Source of the DNA: Sporosarcina sp.
Lineage (GTDB): Bacteria > Bacillota > Bacilli > Bacillales_A > Planococcaceae
DNA: 64,000 nt
Assembly (NCBI GenBank): GCA_026169375.1
Contig: JAPFCR010000009.1
Coordinates: 27,040-91,039, forward strand
Direction: 5' to 3'
Shown here: in pieces, positions 27,330 through 35,646 of the stretch
Layout of the letters: each line of letters begins with the position of its first letter
Numbering within the stretch: position 1 is the stretch's first letter
Program-made: the position numbers and the translations under genes
Notes under the pieces: generated by a model
The model's input: the letters and a program-made list of their open reading frames with translations, nothing else
Database searches by the model: none
What the model was told of the DNA's origin: nothing

Positions 27330-28094
27330 TTAGAAATCTGACTTTTTAAATTTCCAAAATGCCAAAAGGTTTGAAATGAGTATCCATAACAAAAGAATGA
27401 GTACTGCATTAATTAATGAACCACTTATTGAACTTATATCTATTTCCACAAAAACATGTAATGAGTTTTCAGGAAGTATCGGTAAAATAATATCTGAAAA
27501 ATTAGCTGGAAACATTTTAATGAGTGCAGGGATGAACATGACACCGAGTGCAAAGGTTATCCCCCCTGAAGCTAATTGTGTATAAAATGTGCCTGCCATG
27601 CTTAATAAGCTATAGAATAAAGGCATGATTACAGCCCCAATGAGTTTTATTAATAATGCCGTATTAAAAAACGATAACTTATCCATGTTATTTACCGATA
27701 AAATAAATTGATCGATGATGAAAATGAAACTTGTTAAAACAATACTTACAAGAATAGATAACTTGGCAATAAATAAAATCTTAGATAGAAAATATTTTTG
27801 ACGTAAAGGTGTTATTGCTAAAGATGTGTGAATAGCCTCTGTTGAGAATTCTTTAGAAATAAAATTGGCTGCAAAAATGATTAACATAATAGCTGTCACG
27901 TCAATGCCAAGTAATGTAATATCAATCACTTCAATACTGGATAACGCTGTTAGCTTTTTTCCTGCAGTAAGATCGATCGTAAATAAAAATGTGATACCAA
28001 AAAGGATACTTAGCAAAAATGTAGCTATTAAAAAATTACGATAGCCTTGTAGGTAGGAAACCTTTTTGAAATCTGCCTTGATTAGATGCTTCAT
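27330..28094 (-). CDS. ABC-2 type transporter permease
   Basis: The 254-residue membrane protein has six hydrophobic segments and the layout of BcrB/ABC-2 permeases: FLIATFLLSILFGITFLFTI near the start, FAANFISKEFSTEAIHTSLA in the middle (a conserved cytoplasmic stretch), and a long C-terminal hydrophobic run. The start overlaps the end of the ATPase-like gene by 4 bases, so they form an operon. In this operon the ATPase partner has lost Walker A, so whether the permease is powered is in doubt. Confidence 0.85.
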   Translation of the reverse strand: MKHLIKADFKKVSYLQGYRNFLIATFLLSILFGITFLFTIDLTAGKKLTALSSIEVIDITLLGIDVTAIMLIIFAANFISKEFSTEAIHTSLAITPLRQKYFLSKILFIAKLSILVSIVLTSFIFIIDQFILSVNNMDKLSFFNTALLIKLIGAVIMPLFYSLLSMAGTFYTQLASGGITFALGVMFIPALIKMFPANFSDIILPILPENSLHVFVEIDISSISGSLINAVLILLLWILISNLLAFWKFKKSDF

Positions 28095-29047
28095 TTATTT
28101 TCAACTCCTTGTGAAACATAATCTACTTTTCCGTAAGTAATTTCTGTAAATAACTCCTCAAGTGTTGGTTGTACCTTTTTAAGTTCGTAAAGGACAATTT
28201 GATTTTCATAGGCTAACTGTCCAATCTCTCTTGCCTTTAAGTTTCTAACTTCTATACCATTTTTATGCTTTTGAACGATTGCTTGATTTTCTTGTAATAC
28301 GATTAACAGTTTTTCTAAGTCGTTTGCCTCAACATAGACATGTGAACTTAAACTCTTTTTGTTCATTTCCTCCATCGTCATATCTGCAAGCAATTTCCCT
28401 TGTCCTATAATGATGACCCGATCAGCAACAGATTGAATTTCACTCATTAAATGACTTGATACAATTACAGCCTTTCCTTCTTCCGCAAGTTGTTTGAATA
28501 ATTTCCGAAGCCATTTAATTCCATCCACATCCAATCCATTGAAAGGTTCATCTAAAATAATGACATCTGGATCACTAATTAAGGCAGTCGCTACACCTAA
28601 TCTTTGTTTCATACCAAGAGAGTATGATTTCACCTTTTTGTTTTGAACCATTTTCAACCCAGTCATTTTTATCATTTCATCTACTCTATTTGGATCAATA
28701 TTTGCAGCGGTAGAAATAAGCGATAAGTGTTGTCGGGCAGTAAGATTTTTATCTATCGCTGAAGGGTCAATTAATGTTCCTATTTTTTTAGTTGGTTCAG
28801 TAAAATCATTATATTTTTTATCGTCGACAAGATATCTTTTAATTTCCTTTAGGGAAAAACCCAATTTTTTATAAAATAAAATTTGCTGAAGTGTTAATAA
28901 ATCGGATTGAGTGTAATATCTTAAGTTACTATTTTCATCCCGCTTTGCAACGAGCAGATCAATTTTGTCGTAATATTGAATCGTTCTAATTGTGGTTCCA
29001 GACAATTTAGCCAATTCACCTATCGCATACAATTTTTCATTACGCAT
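28091..29047 (-). CDS. Chimera of MerR regulator and BcrA-type ABC ATPase lacking Walker A
   Basis: Residues 1-78 are a MerR DNA-binding domain (LYAIGELAKLSGTTIRTIQY, then LRYYTQSDLLTLQQILFYKK). From about residue 82 the protein continues as the later part of a BcrA-like ATPase: KKIGTLIDPSAIDKNLTARQ, signature YSLGMKQRLG (142-151), Walker B VIILDEPFNGLDVDG (162-176) and switch His VIVSSHLMSEI. The first 70 or so residues of a normal ATPase, with Walker A and the Q-loop, are absent, and so is the MerR effector domain. The simplest cause is one in-frame deletion joining two neighbouring genes near nucleotide 28800. ATP hydrolysis is unlikely. The permease gene follows intact. Confidence 0.85.
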   Translation of the reverse strand: MRNEKLYAIGELAKLSGTTIRTIQYYDKIDLLVAKRDENSNLRYYTQSDLLTLQQILFYKKLGFSLKEIKRYLVDDKKYNDFTEPTKKIGTLIDPSAIDKNLTARQHLSLISTAANIDPNRVDEMIKMTGLKMVQNKKVKSYSLGMKQRLGVATALISDPDVIILDEPFNGLDVDGIKWLRKLFKQLAEEGKAVIVSSHLMSEIQSVADRVIIIGQGKLLADMTMEEMNKKSLSSHVYVEANDLEKLLIVLQENQAIVQKHKNGIEVRNLKAREIGQLAYENQIVLYELKKVQPTLEELFTEITYGKVDYVSQGVENK

Positions 29048-29152
29048 CCCATTTACCTCCTAAATGAATTAAATCATATTACGTTACGTCACATGCAAGA
29101 ATTAATATATCAAAAAGTATAAAAAATGCTTATCTAAATTATGCTAAAAAAT

Positions 29153-29192
29153 ATCCCCCCTATTTCGCTGTAACTATTGAAATAGGCGGGAT
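29153..29192 (-). terminator. Terminator of the nucleotidyltransferase gene
   Basis: On the minus strand ATCCCGCCTATTTC pairs with GAAATAGGGGGGAT and is followed by ATTTTTT. It lies about 40 bases after the stop at 29232. Confidence 0.75.
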
Positions 29193-29231
29193 GATTTTTG
29201 TGTTATGATCAAGCGTCCGATTGCGGAAAAT

Positions 29232-30062
29232 TTATAATACTTCAGTTTCGGAAATTAATTCTTTTAAGTTTTCTACAGCTTGGTTTGTTTTATCCCTATC
29301 CGTTGAGAGAAGGGAAACAATTTCATCAATACGTTTTTTATAGTTGATAGGTTTTATTGAAAAATCTTGAATCATAGCTACTGCCTTCTTTTCATTAATG
29401 CAATACTCCTCGTTTTTCGAAAAGATTACTTGATTCAAGCAAGCAATACTTCGAAAACAATGACCCATCACGTATGAAATGTCATCTTTATTAGCATTGT
29501 CTTCCATAAACATCAAGGAAAAAGAAGCTTCAAAAGAAAAGTATAAAATCATCGCTTCTTTAAATTTCTCGGGATAAGGTTCCGTTTTCTTTTTTAATTC
29601 ACCTAATGTGCCTTCAGGGTCAGATAAAACATTACAAATAGCTAACTCTCCCATATACATGGCATTCAAATAACCATGAGGATGTCCTGTTTGATAATGA
29701 ATGGATACTAGACCTGATAAACAGTCATCAATAACTTTACTGACTCGTTTAATATCACGAAAGATAAAATCTACATGATAACCTTGTATAACTAACCAGC
29801 CACCGCCATTTATCCATTCGCCCCATTCACCTAAGGAAGTGATTAATTGTTCTTTTTTTTCGTCGTTAAGATTTAATGCTGATTTTTCGATATCATTGAT
29901 ATTAAACCCTTTTGATTCATCATAGTAAATTCCAATATCTATATCAGAATCCGGGCTATGAGTTCCTCTTGCTCTAGATCCACCTAAAACGATTCCTACC
30001 ACACCAGGCAGTCCATCTAATTCTTCTTTTATATCTTGAATTATATTATCGACAGTTACCAT
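29232..30062 (-). CDS. Nucleotidyltransferase-domain protein
   Basis: The 276-residue protein has a polymerase-beta-type nucleotidyltransferase site: VLGGSRARGTHSPDSDIDIGIYY at about residues 26-48, with Gly-Ser and the two metal-binding Asp residues of the GS-x10-DxD motif. The rest is a helical domain of unknown specificity. Members include aminoglycoside nucleotidyltransferases and many uncharacterised enzymes, so a resistance role is possible but not shown. It is a single-gene unit with its own terminator. Confidence 0.8.
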   Translation of the reverse strand: MVTVDNIIQDIKEELDGLPGVVGIVLGGSRARGTHSPDSDIDIGIYYDESKGFNINDIEKSALNLNDEKKEQLITSLGEWGEWINGGGWLVIQGYHVDFIFRDIKRVSKVIDDCLSGLVSIHYQTGHPHGYLNAMYMGELAICNVLSDPEGTLGELKKKTEPYPEKFKEAMILYFSFEASFSLMFMEDNANKDDISYVMGHCFRSIACLNQVIFSKNEEYCINEKKAVAMIQDFSIKPINYKKRIDEIVSLLSTDRDKTNQAVENLKELISETEVL

Positions 30063-30561
30063 TATGTTTCACTCCAACCTCATTCAATAACCTGACCCTT
30101 TTAACGAGAACAGGTATAATTCTTATCCATTATTTGCATCTAGTTATTTAACAATGAATGGACTTTAGTATTAGATAGGCAAGATTCCTTTTATTTTTTC
30201 TTTCACACATCAACTTGTCATTTTAATGTTAGCTCATAAACAATAGTGCCCGTCTTGTAAGTTCGAGTACATAATTACACACTATCTATAACTTATATTC
30301 ATTTTATCATATACTAATTAGAGATTGAAAAAACCAAAGGATATATGGGCTGCAGGGACAACTTGATCCCTTATTGTGCAAGGGATTGAAGGTTTTCCGG
30401 ACATAGAAAACGCACTGGATTCCCATTGAATCCAGTCCGGATCTGTATTTATTGATATTGAATCAAAATCGAGTGCATGTTGCCAACCTGTTATTTTTTC
30501 TCACCTTTGCCTATTGCACCAACTATTTAGCAGCCCCCCTAAAAGGTAAAGTAACTATGTG
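30063..30561. other. Intergenic region with two hairpins and a short dispersed repeat
   Basis: No gene is seen. TGAATGGACTTTAGTATTA at 30155-30173 is identical to 12321-12339. Two hairpins follow: ATCCCTT/AAGGGAT at 30366-30386 and ACTGGATTC/GAATCCAGT at 30414-30436. They may end or attenuate transcription. Confidence 0.5.
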
Positions 30562-31434
30562 TTAAATATCCTTTTTCTTCTTCACAGCGAACCAAATTTC
30601 ACTATAAACATTATTTCTGTCGGACAAATCCCCTGTAAAAGAGATATTAGGAGCGTCTACTAATTCGTAATCTGAAGATGGCAGCCATTCTGAAGCTATT
30701 TTCGCCCAAGTTCCTTGCATAACCTCTGGGAATACCCCTTTAGATGAAAATATTGCCCAAGTAAGCGATGGGACTTTCACTACATCAAACCCTTCAAAAT
30801 CCGATTCTTGTGTAGTTAAAAAGCCAATCATATGATCATTATTGCCTTTTTCTTCCATACATCCATCATCAAAATTATATGAGGCGTTCACAACTTGATT
30901 TGGTTCCATATTTGCATAACCATGTAGCTTTTTTCTTTGTTCCGGCGTAATGCTTTTAGCTAACTTTAGAATCTCTTGATTTTCACCTTCAAATTGAATT
31001 GGAACTCTCTTTTTCACACCGACAACCTTAAACGATTCTTTTTGCTCAATTCTATAATCCATATTTATTCCTCCTTGAATCATTAGTTGGAAGGAAAGCT
31101 TAGGAAATGCTTTGAGTGTATTTTTCTTTTTGACTTCTGAAGGGCTAATCCCCGACCATTCCCGAAAGGCACGTGAGAATCCATCAACAGACTCATAACC
31201 ATATTTGAATGCCGTTTCTGTAACACTCATTCCTTCATGCAGTAAGTCAAAAGTAGCGTTAGATAATTTCCTATTACGAACATACTCCCCTAAGGACATA
31301 CCCGCAAGAAATGAAAACATTCTTCGAAAATGATAGTCAGAAGTTCCTGTGATTCTCTCTAATTCGTTATAATCAATCTCATCATTCAAATGTGATTCAA
31401 TATAATCTAACGCCTCATTTAAACTCTTTAGCAT
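30562..31434 (-). CDS. AraC family regulator with GyrI-like effector domain
   Basis: The protein has 290 residues from the ATG at 31434 (MLKSLNEALDYIESHLN). The AraC DNA-binding domain comes first (residues 1-105), with DYHFRRMFSFLAGMSLGEYV and SVTETAFKYGYESVDGFSRA. A GyrI/BmrR-type ligand-binding domain follows (about 125-290, from YRIEQKESFKVVGVKKRVPI to YSEIWFAVKKK). This layout is that of Rob/SoxS-like multidrug-response regulators in Firmicutes. I chose this start because AGGAGG precedes it; the longer frame overlaps that site. It stands alone. Confidence 0.9.
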   Translation of the reverse strand: MLKSLNEALDYIESHLNDEIDYNELERITGTSDYHFRRMFSFLAGMSLGEYVRNRKLSNATFDLLHEGMSVTETAFKYGYESVDGFSRAFREWSGISPSEVKKKNTLKAFPKLSFQLMIQGGINMDYRIEQKESFKVVGVKKRVPIQFEGENQEILKLAKSITPEQRKKLHGYANMEPNQVVNASYNFDDGCMEEKGNNDHMIGFLTTQESDFEGFDVVKVPSLTWAIFSSKGVFPEVMQGTWAKIASEWLPSSDYELVDAPNISFTGDLSDRNNVYSEIWFAVKKKKDI

Positions 31435-31667
31435 GCCTGGTTCCTCCTTCATGTGTTTATTATAATAACGATCAAAAAACAATACCCGATAAAAAGTAAA
31501 CGGTTATTGTCGGATATGTCCGGGGAAATATCCATTTGAATTAATCAATACCTAATAAGAATTATTAATCGGAAGACTATCATCCTATATATGGTGAATT
31601 CATAGTGTGTATGGGCTATATCATCTTCTCCACTTCTTTGCTGTTTGACAACGAACTGAAAAAGAAG

Positions 31668-31690
31668 CAGGGTTCCCCGCTGCCTCTTAA
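31668..31690 (-). terminator. Terminator of the ABC-F gene
   Basis: On the minus strand GCAGCGGGG and CCCTGC pair imperfectly and are followed by TTCTTTTTC, just after the stop codon at 31695. Confidence 0.55.
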
Positions 31691-31694
31691 TTTG

Positions 31695-33152
31695 TTAACT
31701 TCTTAAAACGAGTTTCTGATCTTCAATGTTCAAGACACAATCGGCAACTTTCTTAATAAAAGTTCGATCATGTGATACAAGGAGGACTGTGCCTTCATAT
31801 CCTTCTAAAAAGCGTTCTAACGCTTCAATACTATAAGTATCCAAAAAGTTTGTTGGCTCATCCAAAACTAATACATTATATCTTCCCAAAAATAGCTGAC
31901 ACAATACGAGTCGAATGGCTTCACCGCCGCTAAGAGTATAGACATTCTTTTTTAAATCATTTCCTTTAATATTCATAGCGTGTAGGACAGCACGAATTCT
32001 ACTTTCGGGATAGTCACTTTTATCCTTCATAGACTCCAATACCGTTTCATCTTTCGTGAATTGGTAATCTATTTGTTCATAGTAGCCTATGACAGCCTTA
32101 GGTGAGATTGTCAGTCCTTCACCGCGTTGTAAAATGTGTTGGAGCAAAGTTGTTTTGCCTGCACCATTCTTGCCGGTAATTGCAATAGTTTTACCTAACG
32201 GGAATTGAAAACTTGCTTCTTTAAATAATGATTTTTTCCCTGCTTTTAAATTAATACGATCTGCCATTATTGGAAAAGGATTATGCAATTGGAGTGCTTC
32301 TGACTGATGAAAACGAATGATTTGTTGTTCTTCTGGTGCTTTCACTTCTTCAAGTTGCTCCACTCTTTTCTCTAGCGCCTTGGCTGCCCGTTGTACAGAC
32401 TTTTGACTTGTTCCTTTTGATTTCGTCTCAAACATTCTATTTGCTTTTACTTTTGTATCCTGGATACGTCCGCCCGCTTGAGTGATTTTAGCAGCTCTTT
32501 TCATTTTCTCTTGTGCAGCTTTCTTCAGACGTGTCTTTTCTTTAACGTAACTTTCATGCTGTTCCTGCTGCTGTTTCTTCTCAACTGCCTTTTGATTAAT
32601 ATAATCCGAATAGTTGCCTGTATACTCCGTAACAACGCCATCTTCCACTTCCCAAATTTTCGTCACTAGCTGGTCCAGCACATAGCGGTCATGACTAATC
32701 AGAACAAGAGCACCATAATAATAAGTTAATTCATCAATGAAAAATTGAATTCCCTCCACATCAAGATGAGTGGTCGGTTCATCAATAAGCAATCCTTCAT
32801 GATAATTTGAAAGCAATTTAGCTAATTTAAGTCTCGTCTGCTCTCCGCCGCTATAATTTTCAACTTCTGTTTCGGGGATAGACAATTTCCCGATTAACTC
32901 ATAGTCTATTTCCCCTTTTTCAGGTGTTGTTAATTGATCAAAATAGGCAAAATCTATTAGACTATGCACTTTTCCTTTTGATGGTCGAATCAGACCTGCT
33001 AACAACTTTAATAATGTACTTTTACCTGCCCCATTTTTCCCGACAACACCGATTCGATCAAATTGATGAACAGCCAAACGTTCAATCTCTAATATCTTCT
33101 TATCTAAATAGGTTACCTCTATATTTTCCAATTCAAAACATACTTTTTCCAT
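31695..33152 (-). CDS. ABC-F ribosomal protection protein (Msr/Vga/VmlR-like)
   Basis: This 485-residue soluble protein has two ABC domains and no membrane part. Such ARE ABC-F proteins bind the ribosomal E site and displace antibiotics. Walker A motifs are GKNGAGKSTLLKLL and GKNGAGKTTLLQHI; signatures are SGGEQTRLKLAKLL and LSGGEAIRLVLCQLF; Walker B are LLIDEPTTHLDVEG and LVLDEPTNFLDTYS. The charged inter-domain linker (about residues 190-270, Lys/Glu/Gln-rich) is the part that reaches the drug site. I chose the ATG at 33152 because GGGAGGT precedes it. The gene lies after a macrolide phosphotransferase gene, as msr often does. A leader peptide and competing hairpins lie directly upstream. 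Drug class is inferred. Confidence 0.88.
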   Translation of the reverse strand: MEKVCFELENIEVTYLDKKILEIERLAVHQFDRIGVVGKNGAGKSTLLKLLAGLIRPSKGKVHSLIDFAYFDQLTTPEKGEIDYELIGKLSIPETEVENYSGGEQTRLKLAKLLSNYHEGLLIDEPTTHLDVEGIQFFIDELTYYYGALVLISHDRYVLDQLVTKIWEVEDGVVTEYTGNYSDYINQKAVEKKQQQEQHESYVKEKTRLKKAAQEKMKRAAKITQAGGRIQDTKVKANRMFETKSKGTSQKSVQRAAKALEKRVEQLEEVKAPEEQQIIRFHQSEALQLHNPFPIMADRINLKAGKKSLFKEASFQFPLGKTIAITGKNGAGKTTLLQHILQRGEGLTISPKAVIGYYEQIDYQFTKDETVLESMKDKSDYPESRIRAVLHAMNIKGNDLKKNVYTLSGGEAIRLVLCQLFLGRYNVLVLDEPTNFLDTYSIEALERFLEGYEGTVLLVSHDRTFIKKVADCVLNIEDQKLVLRS

Positions 33153-33229
33153 CTTGGCTACCTCCCGAAATAATTTCATTTCGTATCGATAGCTAGGATC
33201 GATACGAGCTTCTAACACTGGCTCGTATC
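33153..33229 (-). promoter_or_regulatory. erm-type translational attenuator of the ABC-F gene
   Basis: On the minus-strand RNA four segments lie in order: (1) GATACGAGC at 33229-33221, (2) GCTCGTATCGAT at 33209-33198, (3) ATCGATACGAAAT from 33190, and (4) ATTTCG just before GGGAGG. Segment 1 pairs with 2; 2 pairs with 3 (10 perfect pairs); the end of 3 pairs with 4 beside the ribosome binding site. Stalling on the leader ORF, whose stop codon overlaps segment 1, would free 2 to pair with 3 and release 4. This is the logic of ermC-like control. Confidence 0.75.
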
Positions 33230-33251
33230 AAAAGAATAATAAAAACTGCAT
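33228..33251 (-). CDS. Leader peptide MQFLLFF of the ABC-F gene
   Basis: Seven codons (Met-Gln-Phe-Leu-Leu-Phe-Phe, then TGA) start at the ATG at 33251. AAGGAGA lies nine bases upstream, a strong ribosome binding site. The stop codon overlaps segment 1 of the attenuator. Short hydrophobic leaders of this kind sense macrolides or related drugs by stalling the ribosome; this one is inferred from position and structure and is not known to me as a described leader. Confidence 0.7.
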   Translation of the reverse strand: MQFLLFF

Positions 33252-33322
33252 CGTAATCAATCTCCTTCTATAGCGATTTTCCTAAACGTATAAAGCTACC
33301 TTCAATAAGTTAACTTTAATAA

Positions 33323-34219
33323 TTAGCTTTCACTTGCAAGCATACTTACAGCTGCTTCGTGCATGTCTTTCTTCCCTGTTGTTTGAGCGTACTCGGCAAC
33401 AGTAATAGCACTGGTTGTTAAAAGTTCAATAATATGCTCATCCATTCTTGACCAAGTTCTACCCCCGGCATTGTCATACGCATTGATTAGCTTGGTTAAT
33501 CCTTCTTTACCGAAGAGCAGTTGATGTGACATGAAGTCAACAGATACATCAGCGACCCCCACTTCGGTCCAATCAATTAAACCCGTTACATTATTGTCTT
33601 GATCAATAAGGATGTGACCGGGATGCAAATCTCCATGTTTTACTCCTACAAAAGACGGCCAAAAAGAATCTTCAGCAAGCCATACTTGCCAACGTTCCCA
33701 TAAATTTTTATTAATGTCGTATCGCTCTTTCACACGTTCCATTCGTTGTTTCATTGATGCTCTCAATTTATGGACACCAAGAAATTCAGTATGGATATTT
33801 TTAAATTCATGGTGAGCTAACGAATGTAAATTCGCAAGTGTTCTTCCTAATGAGTCATAATATTCGTCTGGAACATTTGTTTCGTCAAAACTCCAAATAT
33901 AGCGTTGCTGCTCAATGTCAATAGTCGCAGCAGGAACACCGCTTAATTGTTTATAGGCAATTAAATCTTCGGAGAAGATCGACCAATTAGGAACTTGAAA
34001 GCTTGCCTGTTTATTAATAATATCCAACGCCGCTTTTTCTTGAAGCGCATTTCTCATAGATATCGGTTTACGTGGTATCCTTAATATCCATTTAACACCG
34101 TTTAAATCTTGAACATGTGCGACTTGAAAGTCAACACCAGACTCATTAATTTTTATTGTATCTTCCAAGATATCTAGCCCATTATTTTTCGCTAGTTGTT
34201 TTATTTTGTGTATATTCAT
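33323..34219 (-). CDS. Macrolide 2'-phosphotransferase (Mph family)
   Basis: The 298-residue kinase should transfer phosphate from GTP or ATP to the 2'-hydroxyl of macrolides, inactivating them. The aminoglycoside-kinase-like core shows GVKHGDLHPGHILIDQD (catalytic Asp, near residue 195) and VTGLIDWTEVGVADVSVDF (metal-binding Asp). The N-terminal lobe has WILRIPRKP with the conserved Lys/Arg region typical of Mph(B)/(C). I chose the ATG at 34219 (MNIHKIKQLA) after GGAGG with eight bases spacing. It is the first gene of an operon with an ABC-F gene, recalling msr(A)-mph(C) in staphylococci. Which Mph subclass it is would need alignment. Confidence 0.9.
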   Translation of the reverse strand: MNIHKIKQLAKNNGLDILEDTIKINESGVDFQVAHVQDLNGVKWILRIPRKPISMRNALQEKAALDIINKQASFQVPNWSIFSEDLIAYKQLSGVPAATIDIEQQRYIWSFDETNVPDEYYDSLGRTLANLHSLAHHEFKNIHTEFLGVHKLRASMKQRMERVKERYDINKNLWERWQVWLAEDSFWPSFVGVKHGDLHPGHILIDQDNNVTGLIDWTEVGVADVSVDFMSHQLLFGKEGLTKLINAYDNAGGRTWSRMDEHIIELLTTSAITVAEYAQTTGKKDMHEAAVSMLASES

Positions 34220-34358
34220 GTTCTTTTCCTCCAAATGTTGATTGATTATTTATTTAAAGACAGCTTGTCCACCTTTTATATTAAACAGTACCAACTCAAA
34301 GTAATTTTCCCGTTTTCACATATCTGCCCTTCTCTGCAGATACTTAAAGAATGTAATC

Positions 34359-34392
34359 GAAAAAAACCACAGACAGGCGACTGTCTGTGGTT
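34359..34392 (-). terminator. Intrinsic terminator in the mph leader
   Basis: A perfect 12-pair stem AACCACAGACAG/CTGTCTGTGGTT with a four-base loop and a run of T on the minus strand. It lies 140 bases before the mph start, so it acts as an attenuator rather than an end of gene. Confidence 0.85.
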
Positions 34393-34406
34393 AAGAGTAA
34401 ACAAGG

Positions 34407-34469
34407 TTATGGTAAATAAATGTCTCCTTTTGTATAAACAAAAAACAAACACAAAAAAGACAGATACAT
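34407..34469 (-). CDS. Leader peptide of mph (20 aa)
   Basis: The ORF reads MYLSFLCLFFVYTKGDIYLP and starts at the ATG at 34469 with GAGGAAGGG about eight to ten bases before it. It ends 15 bases before the terminator stem. Its start MYL recalls the MYLIFM leader of msr(D), on which ribosomes stall with erythromycin. Function here is inferred. Confidence 0.6.
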   Translation of the reverse strand: MYLSFLCLFFVYTKGDIYLP

Positions 34470-34672
34470 ATCTGCCCTTCCTCAAGTAAAAAAATGCATA
34501 CTTTACGAATGAAAGTTATTAAAAATGTGCAGACTACTCCCGTTTACTCCGCTTTATGAAAACAGAGCCTTTGAACATATTCAATTAATTATTATTCAAA
34601 GTTTGCTGGCGTAATCTAATTGAATGCATCATTTTTAATACCCTCCCTTTAATAAGTTAGATATATCATACC

Positions 34673-34969
34673 TTATCTATTGTTATATTTCAACAAAGTA
34701 TCTATCCAACCTACAACCCGATCTTTTTCATCTAGTTTTAAATCTATACTGTCTCCAGTTTTAGGATTCCAAATACCACTTTTAAAGGTCTTCTGGAGAA
34801 GAATATCATCGACATACCAGCTACTGCCATGTTCCTGTACATATCCCGCGACGACAGTTGTCTCCTCATGTACTTTATACTTTTTTGTAGACATTAGGTT
34901 AAAGGCAAGAACCAAAGCTATAATTGCACCACTTATTATAATCGCTTTTTTCGAATGTGCCTTATTCAC
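34673..34969 (-). CDS. Hypothetical protein with one membrane anchor (98 aa)
   Basis: The protein is unrecognised. It begins VNKAHSKKAIIISGAIIALV, a short positive stretch followed by one membrane segment, and continues with an extracytoplasmic domain of about 70 residues (GYVQEHGSSWYVDDILLQKT). I prefer the GTG at 34969, after AAAGGGGGAAAG, over an ATG 48 bases earlier. A 39-codon membrane protein gene lies upstream on the same strand. Confidence 0.6.
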   Translation of the reverse strand: MNKAHSKKAIIISGAIIALVLAFNLMSTKKYKVHEETTVVAGYVQEHGSSWYVDDILLQKTFKSGIWNPKTGDSIDLKLDEKDRVVGWIDTLLKYNNR

Positions 34970-35071
34970 ATTACTTTCCCCCTTTTTCAATCTGACCCTA
35001 TTATTGAAAGGACGCAAATCCGTGTGCCAGAAAAGTGCCCTATTCTGGAATAAGAGTTGATGCCCACTTTG

Positions 35072-35191
35072 TTATAACCAATTATTCACATAAGCAACTA
35101 AGCCTACAATAGCACCAATTGTGCCACCAAAAAACACAAAATATCTTGTTTTCACTTTGGCAATGCTCCATTTGTTTTTTGTATTGCTCAT
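35072..35191 (-). CDS. Small membrane protein (39 aa)
   Basis: This gene starts MSNTKNKWSIAKVKTRYFVF and has one membrane segment (FVFFGGTIGAIVGLVAYV), ending NNWL. GGGAGGG seven bases before the ATG at 35191 supports translation. It is unrecognised and of unknown role. Confidence 0.6.
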   Translation of the reverse strand: MSNTKNKWSIAKVKTRYFVFFGGTIGAIVGLVAYVNNWL

Positions 35192-35646
35192 AAAGAATCC
35201 CTCCCACTTAGTATAATGACCATACTTTACCACATTAGTTTTTTAAACTACATCGTTAGTCCATCAGGTTTTATGCAACTAAATGATCCGTTTGTTTAGC
35301 ATCCACATATATCTTAACACAATAAGTTCAAATTCCATTGGAATATTCAGTAAATTTACATGAATACGTTCGGTATGATTTATAGGGAAAACAACAATCC
35401 ATGTTTTTCTACCCCTTATCTTTAAACAATCGAATTCCATCCTTATAAAACATGGATTTAACAACTTTAAAGGAAAAAATAATGCTTCAAGGTTATCGAG
35501 CTCCATTCCATAACAAGGATTTACATCCATTTATCAAACAAAACTTTTAATTGATAAACAACTCTAAAAATTATTATTTAATATTGCTGTATATACCTAC
35601 TGATTATCGTGCAAGATAAATATATATAAAAGAGGAGGCAGTCGTT
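35192..35646. other. Intergenic region upstream of catalase
   Basis: It holds the catalase promoter. A minus-strand frame of 83 codons (35279-35530) has no ribosome binding site and matches nothing I know; I do not call it a gene. The catalase ribosome binding site GAGGAGGCAG is at the end. Confidence 0.4.

Larger units (their letters stand above)
34321..34476 (-). promoter_or_regulatory. mph leader region with terminator-attenuator
   Basis: The RNA has GCAGATATGTATCTGT (hairpin, from 34476, followed by TTTTTT), then a 20-codon leader ORF, then AACCACAGACAG/CTGTCTGTGGTT with a four-base loop followed by TTTTTTTC (34392-34359), a strong terminator. Beyond it TATCTGC (34341-34335) can pair with GCAGATA (34327-34321). 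The 15-base GAAGGGCAGATATGT occurs twice (ending at 34466 and 34318), so TATCTGC could pair with either copy. This suggests drug-controlled transcription attenuation before mph. Confidence 0.65.

Noticed and set aside
29232..30062. Nucleotidyltransferase as an aminoglycoside resistance gene
   Set aside because: Only the general catalytic motif is seen; no specific match to a known resistance enzyme can be made by eye.
35279..35530. Minus-strand frame of 83 codons upstream of catalase
   Set aside because: There is no ribosome binding site, composition is odd, and it fills what should be the catalase promoter region.
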